Positions 22,933-31,490 are shown, numbered from the stretch's first letter. The stretch: DNA of 44,108 nt from Chthoniobacter flavus (GCA_945860355.1 CAMARB010000009.1:1-44108), one strand, 5' to 3'. Numbers and translations: made by a program. The notes: generated by a model not told the origin, from the letters alone.

Positions 22933-23717
22933 TGAATCCCCCGACCGCAACCGCATTTGCCCCCAGCCCCTGGCGCGCCCTGGGCGGACTCTGGTTCCTC
23001 CAATCGCGCATGTTTCTCAACGCCCGCTACTGGCTGCGCACCCTGGGGCTTCTCGCGCTGCTGGGGGTTCTTGCTGCGTACACCACCGACCCCTCGAATT
23101 TCTGCGACTGGCTCTCGGGCTTTTACCTCCAATGCCTCGTCCCGGCGGCGGCGTTTATGCTCACCGCAGGCGCCATCCGGGACGATCTACAGCCGGGCGT
23201 CGGCGACTACCTCTTCACCCGGCCCATCCGTCGTCCGGTGTATTTGGGCCTGCGTTATTTGACCAAGACTGCGGCCCTGCAAATCGAGTTCCTCCTCGCA
23301 CTTGGCGCGCTGACGGCGATCGGCGTTTACAAGGACGCTCCCGCGATCCTGCCGCTCCTGCCCTCACTGCTCGTGGCCCAGGCGCTGATGCTGGGCGTCT
23401 TCGGCGCGTTCGGCCTTCTGGCTGCGATTCTCACCCGCCGTTACGCCCTGCTCGGACTCGCCTACGGCGCGTTGGTGGAGGCGGGTCTGGGATCCGTCCC
23501 CACGACGCTCAACCAACTCTCCATGACACATCAGATCACGCAGATCCTCGCTCCCAGCCTGGCCGATCCCCGCGCAGGAAACGCCCTCGCCTTTTTCGTC
23601 TCGCGCCCGGCGTGGGCCGCGTTTGGCGTCGTTGCCGTAGCCACGTTCGGCGCACTCGCCCTGGCTGCGGTCGTTTTCTCGCGACAGGAGCGCTCAGGCG
23701 GCGCCCCTGAAAATTAA
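22929..23717 (+). CDS. ABC-2 type transporter, permease 2
   Basis: 262-aa membrane protein starting at the double ATG 22929 (MMNPPTATAF), overlapping the stop of the second ATPase by 4 bp. About six hydrophobic segments are visible, including TLGLLALLGVLAAY, FLLALGALTAIGVY and AFGVVAVATFGALALAAVVF. The motif YLFTRPIRRPVYLGLRYL corresponds to the ABC-2 loop seen in permease 1. It completes the exporter operon and partners ATP-binding protein 2. Confidence 0.87.
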   Translation: MMNPPTATAFAPSPWRALGGLWFLQSRMFLNARYWLRTLGLLALLGVLAAYTTDPSNFCDWLSGFYLQCLVPAAAFMLTAGAIRDDLQPGVGDYLFTRPIRRPVYLGLRYLTKTAALQIEFLLALGALTAIGVYKDAPAILPLLPSLLVAQALMLGVFGAFGLLAAILTRRYALLGLAYGALVEAGLGSVPTTLNQLSMTHQITQILAPSLADPRAGNALAFFVSRPAWAAFGVVAVATFGALALAAVVFSRQERSGGAPEN

Positions 23718-23772
23718 TCCGTCCCTCCGTGTAACCCGGCAACGCCTTGCCGTGTATCCCCCGCTGTCCACC

Positions 23773-24888
23773 ATGAAAAAACTCCTCTGCTCCCTGTCGA
23801 TTGCGGCGCTCTGCCTTCCCCTGTCCGCGCAAGCGACTCCCAATCCCTCCCACGTCAGCGCAGACGCCGTCTGGGCATTCCACGCCGATTTCAAGGCCAT
23901 GCGGGAAACCGCGCTCGGCCAGGAGTTCATCAAATTCCTGCGCACCCAACAATTCGCGGCGACGGAGAACTTCCTGGCGCTCAACACGGACAAGTTCCTG
24001 GAGGCCATCGGTTCGATCACTGCCTACGACGAAAAAGACGGGGCCGGCGGAGTGCTCATCCACGGCAACGACGACCTGCGCAAGATCGCCGAGGGATTGC
24101 TCGTCCAAGAGACCCTGCAAAAGCGCGAGGGATTCGTCTGCACCGAGGTGAAAGACGCGCCCTTCCCCACCTACAGCGTGCGGGCGAAACAGCAGTCCAA
24201 AGACGTGCAACTCGATGCCGAACTCCTTTTGGCCTTCCCGCCCGAACCGGTCATTCTCATCGCGGAGTCCCAACCGCAGATCCAGCTCCTCCGGGACGTG
24301 CTCTTGGAGCGGAAAAACTCCCTCGCAAAAACCCCGGACGCCGTCCTGGCGGAATCGATGCGCAACGCGGGCAACGCCTACCTCTACGTCGGCACCACGA
24401 CGCTCCCGAACGAAAAAACCGACGGCAACAGCCCCCAATCCCGGATTCTGCGGCTTTCGAAGTCCGCCTCCCTAGCCGTCGGCGAAAACGGACCGCAAAC
24501 CTTTGCGCGCGCCCATTTGGTGGCCGGCTCGGAGGAAACCGCCGTCAAACTGCTCAAGGTGGTGGAGGGCCTCGCCGCCATGCTTTCCCTCGCCGAAAGC
24601 AAGGACGCCGACATCAGCGCGTTCCTCAACTCCGTGAAGGTCCAAAAAACCAATCAAACCATCACCACCGAGATCAGTTATCCGAGCGCACGGATCCTGA
24701 GCATGTTCCAGACTCTGCTCCGCCGTTTGGGGGACACACTCCAGGAGAAAAAGGACGCAAAAAAGAAAGCCACCGAAGGGGCGACCGCGGCGAACGCCTC
24801 CGCCCAAAGCCGCGTTTCCTTGGCGTCGGTGACGCTCGATCCCCAGAACTCCCCCGCCCCGCAGCGGAACCCGGCCGCCCTCCCGTAA
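23773..24888 (+). CDS. Exported protein of unknown function upstream of an ECF sigma gene
   Basis: 371 aa from ATG 23773 (MKKLLCSLSIAALCLPLSAQA), a clear signal peptide cleaved near residue 22. The mature protein is soluble-looking, mixed alpha/beta, starting with SADAVWAFHADFKAMRETAL and ending in a Lys-rich helix plus a Pro/Ala tail. I do not recognise a named family. It has only two cysteines and no metal motif. It lies 11 bp before the sigma factor gene, so it belongs to the sigma/anti-sigma transcription unit and may be the sensed or controlled envelope component. That role is inference. Confidence 0.8.
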   Translation: MKKLLCSLSIAALCLPLSAQATPNPSHVSADAVWAFHADFKAMRETALGQEFIKFLRTQQFAATENFLALNTDKFLEAIGSITAYDEKDGAGGVLIHGNDDLRKIAEGLLVQETLQKREGFVCTEVKDAPFPTYSVRAKQQSKDVQLDAELLLAFPPEPVILIAESQPQIQLLRDVLLERKNSLAKTPDAVLAESMRNAGNAYLYVGTTTLPNEKTDGNSPQSRILRLSKSASLAVGENGPQTFARAHLVAGSEETAVKLLKVVEGLAAMLSLAESKDADISAFLNSVKVQKTNQTITTEISYPSARILSMFQTLLRRLGDTLQEKKDAKKKATEGATAANASAQSRVSLASVTLDPQNSPAPQRNPAALP

Positions 24889-24899
24889 CCGGCCGCCGC

Positions 24900-25469
24900 A
24901 TGATGACGTTGCCCATGGCCAAGGGAATGGAGCCGATCGAGGGAGGCCCCTGCTCCGACGCGGACACCGTCCGTGAGGTGCTCGGTGGCGACCCGGACGC
25001 TTTTGCCCGGATCGTGGGGGTCTATCACAGCCGCGTATTCGGGTTCCTTAAACAGATGACCCGGCACCGCCAAGACGCCGAGGACCTCACCCAACAGACC
25101 TTCCTCAAAGCCTTCGAAAACCTCTCCCGGCTGGACGTCAGCCGGCCTCTCATTCACTGGCTGCTGGCGATCGCGCGCAACAACGCCCTCAACCATTTCC
25201 GCGCGGCCAAACCTCACGAACCCGTCCCGGACCACCTGCCCGCCTCCGAACTTTCCCCGGCCCAATCGGCCGAGGCCCGGGACGCCCAAGCCGATCTCTG
25301 GGAAAAAGCTCGCGCACTCCTCCCGGCCCGCCAGTTTGAAATCCTCTGGCTCCGTTACGGCGAGGATCTCTCCGTGAAGGAAACCGCCCAGGTGGTCGGC
25401 CTCACCCAGACCCATGTGAAAATACTCGTCTTCCGCGCCCGTCACACCCTGCTCAAGGCCATCCCATGA
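24900..25469 (+). CDS. ECF-type RNA polymerase sigma factor
   Basis: 189 aa. Region 2 spans about residues 35-105 (FARIVGVYHSRVFGFLKQM, then DAEDLTQQTFLKAFENL, the core-binding and -10 recognition helices). Region 4 spans about 138-187 (LPARQFEILWLRYGEDLSVK, then a helix-turn-helix ending in LVFRARHTLL). Regions 1 and 3 are absent, typical of group 4 sigma factors. The exact start among ATGs at 24900, 24903 and 24915 is uncertain; the domain begins well after all three. Its stop overlaps the next start (ATGA), which encodes the likely anti-sigma factor. Confidence 0.93.
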   Translation: MMTLPMAKGMEPIEGGPCSDADTVREVLGGDPDAFARIVGVYHSRVFGFLKQMTRHRQDAEDLTQQTFLKAFENLSRLDVSRPLIHWLLAIARNNALNHFRAAKPHEPVPDHLPASELSPAQSAEARDAQADLWEKARALLPARQFEILWLRYGEDLSVKETAQVVGLTQTHVKILVFRARHTLLKAIP

Positions 25470-26011
25470 AAACCCAGGAACCCAAAACCGCGGGGATCCT
25501 CTGCCGACTCTACCGCGCTTGGATCGCCGCCACGGGCACCGCGGCCTCCGGGCACGGTGCCCAATGTCCCGATTGCCGCGCCTATTTGCTCGCCCACGGC
25601 ACTCTGGAAAACGCCCTCCGCAGAGCCGCCCTTGAGATTCCGCGGGAAACCCCGGCATTTCTGGAAAGCCGCATCCTCCGGACCCTCAAAGACCCCCAAC
25701 CGAAGCCTGTTTTCCCGTGGCGTGTGCTCCTGTCCGCAGGGGCGGCGGCGGCGCTTCTGGCGATCGTCGTTGTGCGGGGCGGGAACACCGTGGTTGCGCC
25801 CCCTGCGATGGTGCTCGCCCAAACCGCGCCACCTCAAACCCAGGACGCTCGGGCTCACAGGGTTCTCCGGGCCACCGCCGAGGCGCTCATGGACGCGGAC
25901 CCGCTCCAGACCGAAGCGGACGCACTGCTCGCGGACGCCCGGGACGGCATCCGATTCCTCCAAAACAGGTTTCGCGGGCTGCCACAAGACACGCACTCTT
26001 CCCATCGGTAA
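25466..26011 (+). CDS. Putative anti-sigma factor (single-span membrane protein)
   Basis: 181 aa overlapping the ECF sigma gene by 4 bp. The N-terminal cytoplasmic part contains CPDCRAYLLAHGTLENAL, reminiscent of the CxxC helix of zinc-binding anti-sigma domains, though without the usual preceding HxxxC. One transmembrane helix follows (about residues 88-106, LLSAGAAAALLAIVVV), then an extracytoplasmic helical tail. Position and topology, not homology, support the call. A generic co-transcribed membrane protein is the alternative. Confidence 0.75.
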   Translation: MKTQEPKTAGILCRLYRAWIAATGTAASGHGAQCPDCRAYLLAHGTLENALRRAALEIPRETPAFLESRILRTLKDPQPKPVFPWRVLLSAGAAAALLAIVVVRGGNTVVAPPAMVLAQTAPPQTQDARAHRVLRATAEALMDADPLQTEADALLADARDGIRFLQNRFRGLPQDTHSSHR

Positions 26012-26189
26012 ACCCCGGTCAACGCCCGCGACGAGACCGGCCTCGCGCGGAGCCCCCCGCCGCGCTGGAGATCTGCGGGGCTAAGGTTCCGCGGCTCCGC
26101 GGGTTTTCCCGAAAGGAGGCGACGGCGGCGATCCGCCGGGAGCACCAAGCGAAGTGCAGGAACATCGCTTGCCGTTTCCCCAGCCCCTG

Positions 26190-27929
26190 ATGAATACTCC
26201 CGCCCCTATGTCAGCCGTGCCGCTGTCTCTCCCCCGTCCGGTTCCACTCCAGCGCTTTCGTGCGCCGAAAAAGAACATCCCCCAAACGCCCGCCGAACGC
26301 AGCCGGATCCTGGAACGCTGCCGGGCCTACGTGGCGCTTCACGCGCCCGTGCCGCCGCTGCCGACGGAGGATCTCAAGGTGCACGCGGACCGGCTGGTCG
26401 AAGAGATCGGATGCGACCCGGTTTACCGCGACTATATCGGCGTGCTGCTCAACAACGAGATGTGGCGCGAATCCCTCGCCAGCGTGCCATTCGAACGGCG
26501 GCTCCTGCTCCTGCCCAAGTGTCTGCGGGTGGAAAGCAAATGCCCGGCGCCTTTTGACGAGTTCGGGTTGCTCTGCAAACAGTGCGGCCTGTGCTCCATC
26601 CAGGATCTCCAAACCGAAGCCGAGCGACTCGGATACGCCGTGCTCGTGGCGGAAGGCTCGGCCATTGTCATGTCGCTCATCCAGACCGGCAAAATCGAGG
26701 CCATCGTCGGCGTCAGCTGCCTGAGCGTGCTCGAACGCGCATTCCCCTACATGGAAGCCGCCGCCATTCCCGGCGTGGCCGTCCCCCTGCTCCAGGACGA
26801 CTGCATCGACACCACCGTGGATCTGGACTGGGTGTGGGATTACATCCATCTCACCAGCGAAGACCAAACCCGCCGACTCGACCTGAGCCTGTTGCGGGAC
26901 GAAATCGACTTCTGGTTCACCCCCATGAACCTGGATCTCATCCTGGGAACGGCCGAGGGGCGGAGCGAAAAGATCGCGCGCGAATGGCTCAGCCGGGCCG
27001 GCAAACGCTGGCGTCCGTTTCTCACCGTGGCGGCTTACCAGGCCCTGCGCACCAGCCCGGGCGCCCCGCTCCCCGACGACCTCCGCAAGGTGGCGCTCGC
27101 TGTGGAATGTTTCCACAAGGCCTCCCTCATCCACGACGACATCGAGGACAACGACGCCGCCCGGTACGGGGAAAAAACGCTCCATGAAGAACACGGCGTC
27201 GCCGTCGCCCTGAACGTCGGCGACCTGCTCATCGGCGAAGGTTACAGGCTCCTGGCCTCCTGCCAGGCCGGGGCCGCCCAGAAAGCCGAGATGCTGCGGA
27301 TCGCCGCCGAGGGCCAGCGCGAACTCTGCCGCGGCCAGGGCGCCGAACTCTGCTGGGCCCGTCAGCCCGTTCCTCTCAGCTCCCTCGAGGTGCTCGATAT
27401 TTTCCGCAAAAAAACGGCGCCCGCCTTTTCCGTGGCGCTCAAGCTCGGGGCGGTTTACGCCGGCCAACTCGACGCCGTGGACGAGGTGCTCACCGCCTAC
27501 AGCGAGGCCCTGGGAATCGCCTACCAAATCCGGGACGACCTCAGCGATCTGGGGGCGGGAGGGGAAACCAACGACATCGCCGGTCTGCGGCCCAGCCTGG
27601 TGCTGGCCGTCGCACACGAGCGCGCCGCGAACGACCAGAAAACCGTTCTCGACGCCCACTGGCGCCGGAGCGGTTCCGCCGATCCGGCCCGGATCGAGTC
27701 GCTTTTTTTGGAACTCGAGGCCGACCAACGCTGCGCCGACCTGCTCGAACGTTACAAGGAACAGGCCATTCGTTCCCTGGCGGACCTCGACAACGCCAAC
27801 CTCAAAGGGCTCCTGCGCCGGGTGTTGGGAAAAATCTTTAACGACACGGAAATCAAAGGCTGGTGCAAAGAAGTCCAGCAAACCGCTCCCGCCGCGGAAC
27901 CGGTTTTGGCCGGAGCAACGCACCCCTGA
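26190..27929 (+). CDS. DUF116-polyprenyl synthase fusion protein
   Basis: 579 aa. Residues 35-225 match DUF116, a Cys-rich domain of unknown function: LLPKCLRVESKCPAPFDEFG and LLCKQCGLCSI give C111, C118, C129, C132 and C135, and VGVSCLSVLERAF and LLQDDCIDT add C177 and C205, so an Fe-S cluster is plausible. Residues 240-565 are a trans-isoprenyl diphosphate synthase with first Asp-rich motif HDDIEDND (D316, D317, D320) and second motif QIRDDLSDL (D449, D450, D453), making C10-C20+ allylic diphosphates from IPP. The start is ATG 26190; ATG 26208 is possible. A terminator-like hairpin follows, then a prenyltransferase-fold gene and a cysteine desulfurase on the same strand. Confidence 0.92.
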   Translation: MNTPAPMSAVPLSLPRPVPLQRFRAPKKNIPQTPAERSRILERCRAYVALHAPVPPLPTEDLKVHADRLVEEIGCDPVYRDYIGVLLNNEMWRESLASVPFERRLLLLPKCLRVESKCPAPFDEFGLLCKQCGLCSIQDLQTEAERLGYAVLVAEGSAIVMSLIQTGKIEAIVGVSCLSVLERAFPYMEAAAIPGVAVPLLQDDCIDTTVDLDWVWDYIHLTSEDQTRRLDLSLLRDEIDFWFTPMNLDLILGTAEGRSEKIAREWLSRAGKRWRPFLTVAAYQALRTSPGAPLPDDLRKVALAVECFHKASLIHDDIEDNDAARYGEKTLHEEHGVAVALNVGDLLIGEGYRLLASCQAGAAQKAEMLRIAAEGQRELCRGQGAELCWARQPVPLSSLEVLDIFRKKTAPAFSVALKLGAVYAGQLDAVDEVLTAYSEALGIAYQIRDDLSDLGAGGETNDIAGLRPSLVLAVAHERAANDQKTVLDAHWRRSGSADPARIESLFLELEADQRCADLLERYKEQAIRSLADLDNANLKGLLRRVLGKIFNDTEIKGWCKEVQQTAPAAEPVLAGATHP

Positions 27930-28003
27930 GTTTTCCCGTTCGGAGATCCCGCCCGGGCCGGAGCGGTGTAAAGCCCGGGGCGTTTGGAGCTTTTTTTGAA
28001 TTT

Positions 28004-28026
28004 GGAACGGTTCTTGTTCCTTTTTT
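28004..28026 (+). terminator. Short hairpin with T-run after the polyprenyl synthase gene
   Basis: GGAAC pairs with GTTCC over a 7-nt loop and is followed by TTTTTT. The stem is only 5 bp, so termination may be partial. It lies 10 bp before the next gene's start, leaving room for attenuation rather than a full stop. Confidence 0.5.
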
Positions 28027-28035
28027 GCGCCCGAA

Positions 28036-28920
28036 ATGAGCCTGCGCCTTGAAATGCTGCGAGCCGCTGAAAAGGCCCCGGAAGCCTTGGGGGATTCCAC
28101 GCCCTTGGTCGCCGCCTTCTTTCGCAGCCACATCTCGCCCGACGGCGCAGGACTCGATCGCGCCGGGAATCCCGACCTCTATTACACCATCTTCGCCTTG
28201 GCCGGACTCCAGGCGCTCCGTGCGGAGCTCCCGGTTGAGCCGGTGCAGGATTATCTCCGCAGTTTCGGCGACGGCGCGGGGCTGGATTTTGTGCACCTCG
28301 GGGCATTGGCCCGGTGCTGGGCAGCGATCGGTTGCGAGAGAATGGCGCCCGGTTTGGCCGAGGCGCTCCTCCAACGCATCGAATCGTTCCGCAGCGCCGA
28401 CGGCGGATACGACTCGGATCGCGGCTCCGCCCACGGCAACGCGTACGGATGTTTTGTTGCGTTGGGCGCCTATCAGGACCTTCACTCCGCCCAACCCGAG
28501 CCTCTGGGCATGGTGCAATGCCTCAAACGCCTGGAGACAACAGACGGGGTATGGGCCAACGCGCCCGGTCTCGCGCTCGGCTCCACCAACGCCACGGCGG
28601 CTGCGGTGATGGTGCTCCGGCAGCTGGACATGCCTTTGGAATACCACGTCGCCGACTGGCTCCACGCGCGTTGTCATACACAAGGCGGGTTTTTGGCAAT
28701 GCCCGCGGCCCCGTTGCCGGACCTGCTCTCCACCGCCACCAGCCTGCACGCTTTGGTGAGCATGGAAGTGGTCATCACGGGCGCCCTACGCAACCGTTGC
28801 CTGGATTTTCTCGACACACTCTGGAGCAACCGGGGCGGTTTCCACGGCCACTGGGCCGACGAGGAAATCGACGCTGAATACACCTTCTACGGGTTGCTCT
28901 CAATGGGTCACCTCGTCTGA
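28036..28920 (+). CDS. Prenyltransferase/terpene-cyclase alpha-alpha barrel protein
   Basis: 294 aa made of about five repeats of the prenyltransferase/squalene-oxidase type, each with a Gly/Asp-rich turn then a helix: GNPDLYYTIFALAGLQAL, GGYDSDRGSAHGNAYGCFVA, GVWANAPGLALGSTNATA, GGFLAMPAAPLPDLLSTAT and GGFHGHWADEEIDAEYTFYG. This is the fold of protein prenyltransferase beta subunits and of class II terpene cyclases. The Asp-x-Cys and His zinc ligands of protein prenyltransferases are not visible at the expected turns, nor is a cyclase DxDD, so catalysis is unproven. It follows the prenyl diphosphate synthase by 106 bp and precedes a cysteine desulfurase, which suggests a role with the diphosphate made upstream. 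Confidence 0.82.
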   Translation: MSLRLEMLRAAEKAPEALGDSTPLVAAFFRSHISPDGAGLDRAGNPDLYYTIFALAGLQALRAELPVEPVQDYLRSFGDGAGLDFVHLGALARCWAAIGCERMAPGLAEALLQRIESFRSADGGYDSDRGSAHGNAYGCFVALGAYQDLHSAQPEPLGMVQCLKRLETTDGVWANAPGLALGSTNATAAAVMVLRQLDMPLEYHVADWLHARCHTQGGFLAMPAAPLPDLLSTATSLHALVSMEVVITGALRNRCLDFLDTLWSNRGGFHGHWADEEIDAEYTFYGLLSMGHLV

Positions 28921-29009
28921 ACCCGGCGCCTGAACCCGGAACCGGGCCGGGCCGCAAAGTTCCGGTGGCGGATCTGGGCGACCTGCGCTAAGCTCCGCGC
29001 CCTTTTGCC

Positions 29010-30170
29010 ATGACCGCGAGCAATTTCATCTATCTCGACAACAACGCGACCACTCAGGTGGACCCCGCCGTGGTGGAGGAGATGATGCCCTATCTTACCG
29101 AGCTCTACGGCAATCCCTCCAGCGGCTACCGGTTCGGCACACAGGTCAACAAAGCCATCGAAACCGCCCGGGAACGCGTCGCTTTGCTCCTGGGTTGTGA
29201 ACCGTCGGAGGTGATTTTCACCAGCTGCGGAACCGAATCGACCAATTCCGCCATCCAATCGGCCCTGCTGATGGATCGCGACCGGCAGCACATCGTGACC
29301 ACCCGGGTGGAGCACTCCGCCACCCTCAAACATTGCGAGACGCTGGCAAAGCGCGGCTACGAGATCACCTGGCTGGGGGTCGATTCGGAGGGTCAACTCG
29401 ATCTCGCCGAGCTCGAAAAATCCATCCGCTCCGACACGGCTCTGGTCACGGTCATGTGCGCCAATAACGAAACCGGCGTGTTGTTCCCCGTGGACGAAAT
29501 CGCGGAGATCATCCGCAAAAAAGGCGCGCTCTTCCACACCGACGCCGTGCAGGCCATCGGCAAGATCCCCGTGGATTTGGCGGAGGCGAAGGTCAATTTC
29601 CTGTCCCTCTCGGGCCACAAACTCCACTGCCCCAAAGGCGTCGGCGTGCTTTACGTGAACAAACGCACCCGGTTTCATCCGATGCTCATCGGAGGCAGCC
29701 AGGAGGGCGGCAAACGCGCCGGAACCCAGAACGTCGCCTCGATTGTCGGGCTCGGCAAAGCCTGTGAGATCGCCGGGGAAAACCTCGACCACGAAGCCGT
29801 CGAGGTGCGCGCCCTGCGGGATGAATTCGAACAGGGCATCCTCGCCGCCGTGGAAGGCGCCCAGCTCAACGGCGACCCGATTCATCGGCTCCCCAACACG
29901 TCCAACCTGGCTTTTAGCGGGATCGATTCCGAGGCGGTGCTCCTGCTGCTCGATCAACACGGGATTTGTTGCTCCTCCGGGTCCGCCTGCACCACCGGCT
30001 CCGTCCACGCCTCCCACGTGCTCAAAGCCATGGGATTTTCCGACGAACGCGCCCGGTCGAGCCTCCGGTTCTCCTTGAGCCGGTTCAACACCCGGGAGCA
30101 AGTCCGCCAAGCCCTCGAGATCGTCCCCAACGTCATCCAAAAACTGCGTCGGGTCTCACACGGCGGCTGA
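29010..30170 (+). CDS. nifS: Cysteine desulfurase, NifS/IscS-type (paralogue 2)
   Basis: 386-aa PLP enzyme. It starts at the canonical FIYLDNNATTQVDPAV block (6-21), with PLP-stacking H102 (RVEHSATLKHCE), Schiff-base K204 (LSGHKLHCPKGVGVLY), and persulfide C327 in CCSSGSACTTGSVHAS. The NifS-like IGGSQEGGKRAGTQN is present. No IscU/NifU scaffold gene follows. It is 89 bp downstream of the prenyltransferase-fold gene and could serve the Cys-rich DUF116 domain or be a housekeeping enzyme. It differs clearly from paralogue 1, so this is not a recent duplication. Confidence 0.94.
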   Translation: MTASNFIYLDNNATTQVDPAVVEEMMPYLTELYGNPSSGYRFGTQVNKAIETARERVALLLGCEPSEVIFTSCGTESTNSAIQSALLMDRDRQHIVTTRVEHSATLKHCETLAKRGYEITWLGVDSEGQLDLAELEKSIRSDTALVTVMCANNETGVLFPVDEIAEIIRKKGALFHTDAVQAIGKIPVDLAEAKVNFLSLSGHKLHCPKGVGVLYVNKRTRFHPMLIGGSQEGGKRAGTQNVASIVGLGKACEIAGENLDHEAVEVRALRDEFEQGILAAVEGAQLNGDPIHRLPNTSNLAFSGIDSEAVLLLLDQHGICCSSGSACTTGSVHASHVLKAMGFSDERARSSLRFSLSRFNTREQVRQALEIVPNVIQKLRRVSHGG

Positions 30171-30284
30171 AAAGCGCCACCCCCTCGGGGAGGATGCGGC
30201 TTTTGTTTCCGCAAACGGCCCGCACTCTCGTCAAATTTCAGATTGGCAAGCGCCCGGGCTTTGTTAGGTTTCCCCGCTCCTTAC

Positions 30285-30360
30285 GGTGACCGTAGCTCAA
30301 TGGTAGAGTCCCAGATTGTGATTCTGGTTGTTGCGGGTTCGAGCCCCGTCGGTCACCCCA
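30285..30360 (+). tRNA. tRNA-His (GTG anticodon)
   Basis: The sequence folds into a full cloverleaf. The anticodon is in CCAGATTGTGATTCTGG (5-bp stem, GTG). T-arm GCGGGTTCGAGCCCCGT. The acceptor stem GTGACCG pairs with CGGTCAC. An extra 5' G (30285) pairs with the discriminator C (30357), the encoded G-1 that identifies tRNA-His. CCA is encoded at 30358-30360. Confidence 0.96.
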
Positions 30361-30674
30361 CTCTCCAACACCGCCCCGCTTTTCTCGCGGTGGCCGCCGG
30401 AGAAGTGAGTCGAGTTCTTCTCCAAGGAATGCGCTTTCCTCCCGTGTAAATCACAGGGTCCGGCGGCGCACATGCCGGTTTCCAGCGCGGCTCGTTCAAG
30501 GGAAGCCGGCCCGGAAAAAGCCCGCCGCGCCCGGGTTTCGATGAACGGAATCCCCCTTTTTCTGTCGGAACCCGCTTCCCTCCCGCGCCTTATGGGTTTT
30601 GACTGCCGACCGGTTGCGATCGTCGGTGCCCGGCCCGGGTGGCGGGAAAAGAATCGCATCCCTTTTAGGTCTCC
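30361..30674. other. Spacer between tRNA-His and rnc
   Basis: A 314-bp stretch with short frames that look like GC-driven noise. I see no repeat A, B or C copy and no RNA gene. It presumably carries the rnc promoter. Confidence 0.45.
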
Positions 30675-31478
30675 ATGAATCCGCTCGAACAGCGCATCAA
30701 ATATAAATTCAGAAACTCGCTGCTGCTTGCGGAGGCGCTGACGCACCCCAGTCTGGGCCACGAAACCCAAAGACATCATTTCGACAACCAACGCCTTGAG
30801 TTCCTGGGAGACGCCGTGCTCCAGCTCATTTTCACCGAGTATCTCTTCGATCATTATCCCGATTTCACCGAGGGCCAACTCACCAAACTCCGCGCCCGGC
30901 TGGTTTCCCGGGAAGGTCTGCGCGTTCTCGCTCAGAACCTGGAGCTGGGCAAATACCTCATGATGGGCAAGGGCGAGGAAACCAGCGGAGGCCGGGACCG
31001 CGCGTCCGCGCTGGCGGATGCCTACGAGGCGCTCATGGGAGCGATGTATCTGGACTCCGATTACGTCACGGTCCGCCGGATCGTTCTCACGGAATCGCGC
31101 GAGGTGCTGGAGAACCTCGACGTCAACCCGCCGGAGGCGAATCCCAAAGGCAAGTTGCAGGAGATCCTCCAGGCGATATCCCCGGTCAGCCCGACCTACC
31201 CCATCGTGCATCAGTCCGGGCCAGAGCACCAAAAACAGTTCATCTCCAAGATCCTCTGGGAAGGCATCGAACTCGGCAAAGGCGAAGGCCGCAGCAAAAA
31301 GCAGGCGGAGGTGAACGCCGCGCACGATGCGCTGGGCAAAAAACTCTGGCTGCAAACCGCTCCAACGGACGCCGCGAAAACGGCCGGTGCACCGGTTCAG
31401 GCCCAGGATTCAGCGGCGCAGGATGGGTCCACTAAGTTTGAGAGCAACCTGCCAATAACTTCCCGGACCGGCCAATAA
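30675..31478 (+). CDS. rnc: Ribonuclease III
   Basis: Double-stranded-RNA endonuclease for rRNA and mRNA processing. The catalytic domain occupies about residues 1-150, with the signature NQRLEFLGDAVLQ (E42, D46) and DAYEALMGAMYLD with the second Asp/Glu pair. The dsRNA-binding domain spans about 155-225 (NPKGKLQEILQ, then GEGRSKKQAEVNAAHDAL). At 267 aa it is longer than E. coli's 226; the extra C-terminal ~38 residues are low-complexity Ala/Gln/Thr-rich. The final codons run into a 20-bp tandem repeat, so the tail may be altered by an inserted sequence. It follows tRNA-His and faces convergent uvrC. Confidence 0.96.
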   Translation: MNPLEQRIKYKFRNSLLLAEALTHPSLGHETQRHHFDNQRLEFLGDAVLQLIFTEYLFDHYPDFTEGQLTKLRARLVSREGLRVLAQNLELGKYLMMGKGEETSGGRDRASALADAYEALMGAMYLDSDYVTVRRIVLTESREVLENLDVNPPEANPKGKLQEILQAISPVSPTYPIVHQSGPEHQKQFISKILWEGIELGKGEGRSKKQAEVNAAHDALGKKLWLQTAPTDAAKTAGAPVQAQDSAAQDGSTKFESNLPITSRTGQ

Positions 31479-31490
31479 GTGCCCGGTCGG
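31451..31490 (+). repeat. Tandem 20-bp repeat across the rnc stop codon
   Basis: GCCAATAACTTCCCGGACCG is followed directly by GCCAATAAGTGCCCGGTCGG (16 of 20 identical). The repeat includes the last codons and stop of rnc. Paired subterminal repeats of this kind occur at the ends of some insertion sequences, but no transposase is present. Confidence 0.65.

Noticed and set aside
21356-23710. A single 784-codon protein covering permease 1, ATPase 2 and permease 2
   Set aside because: Only the middle (ATPase) part is meaningful in this frame; the flanks are out-of-frame shadows of the permeases. The length comes from GC bias and the 1-nt frameshift.
26211-28133. 640-codon minus-strand frame opposite the polyprenyl synthase
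   Set aside because: Antisense shadow with no conserved domain; the sense gene is convincing.
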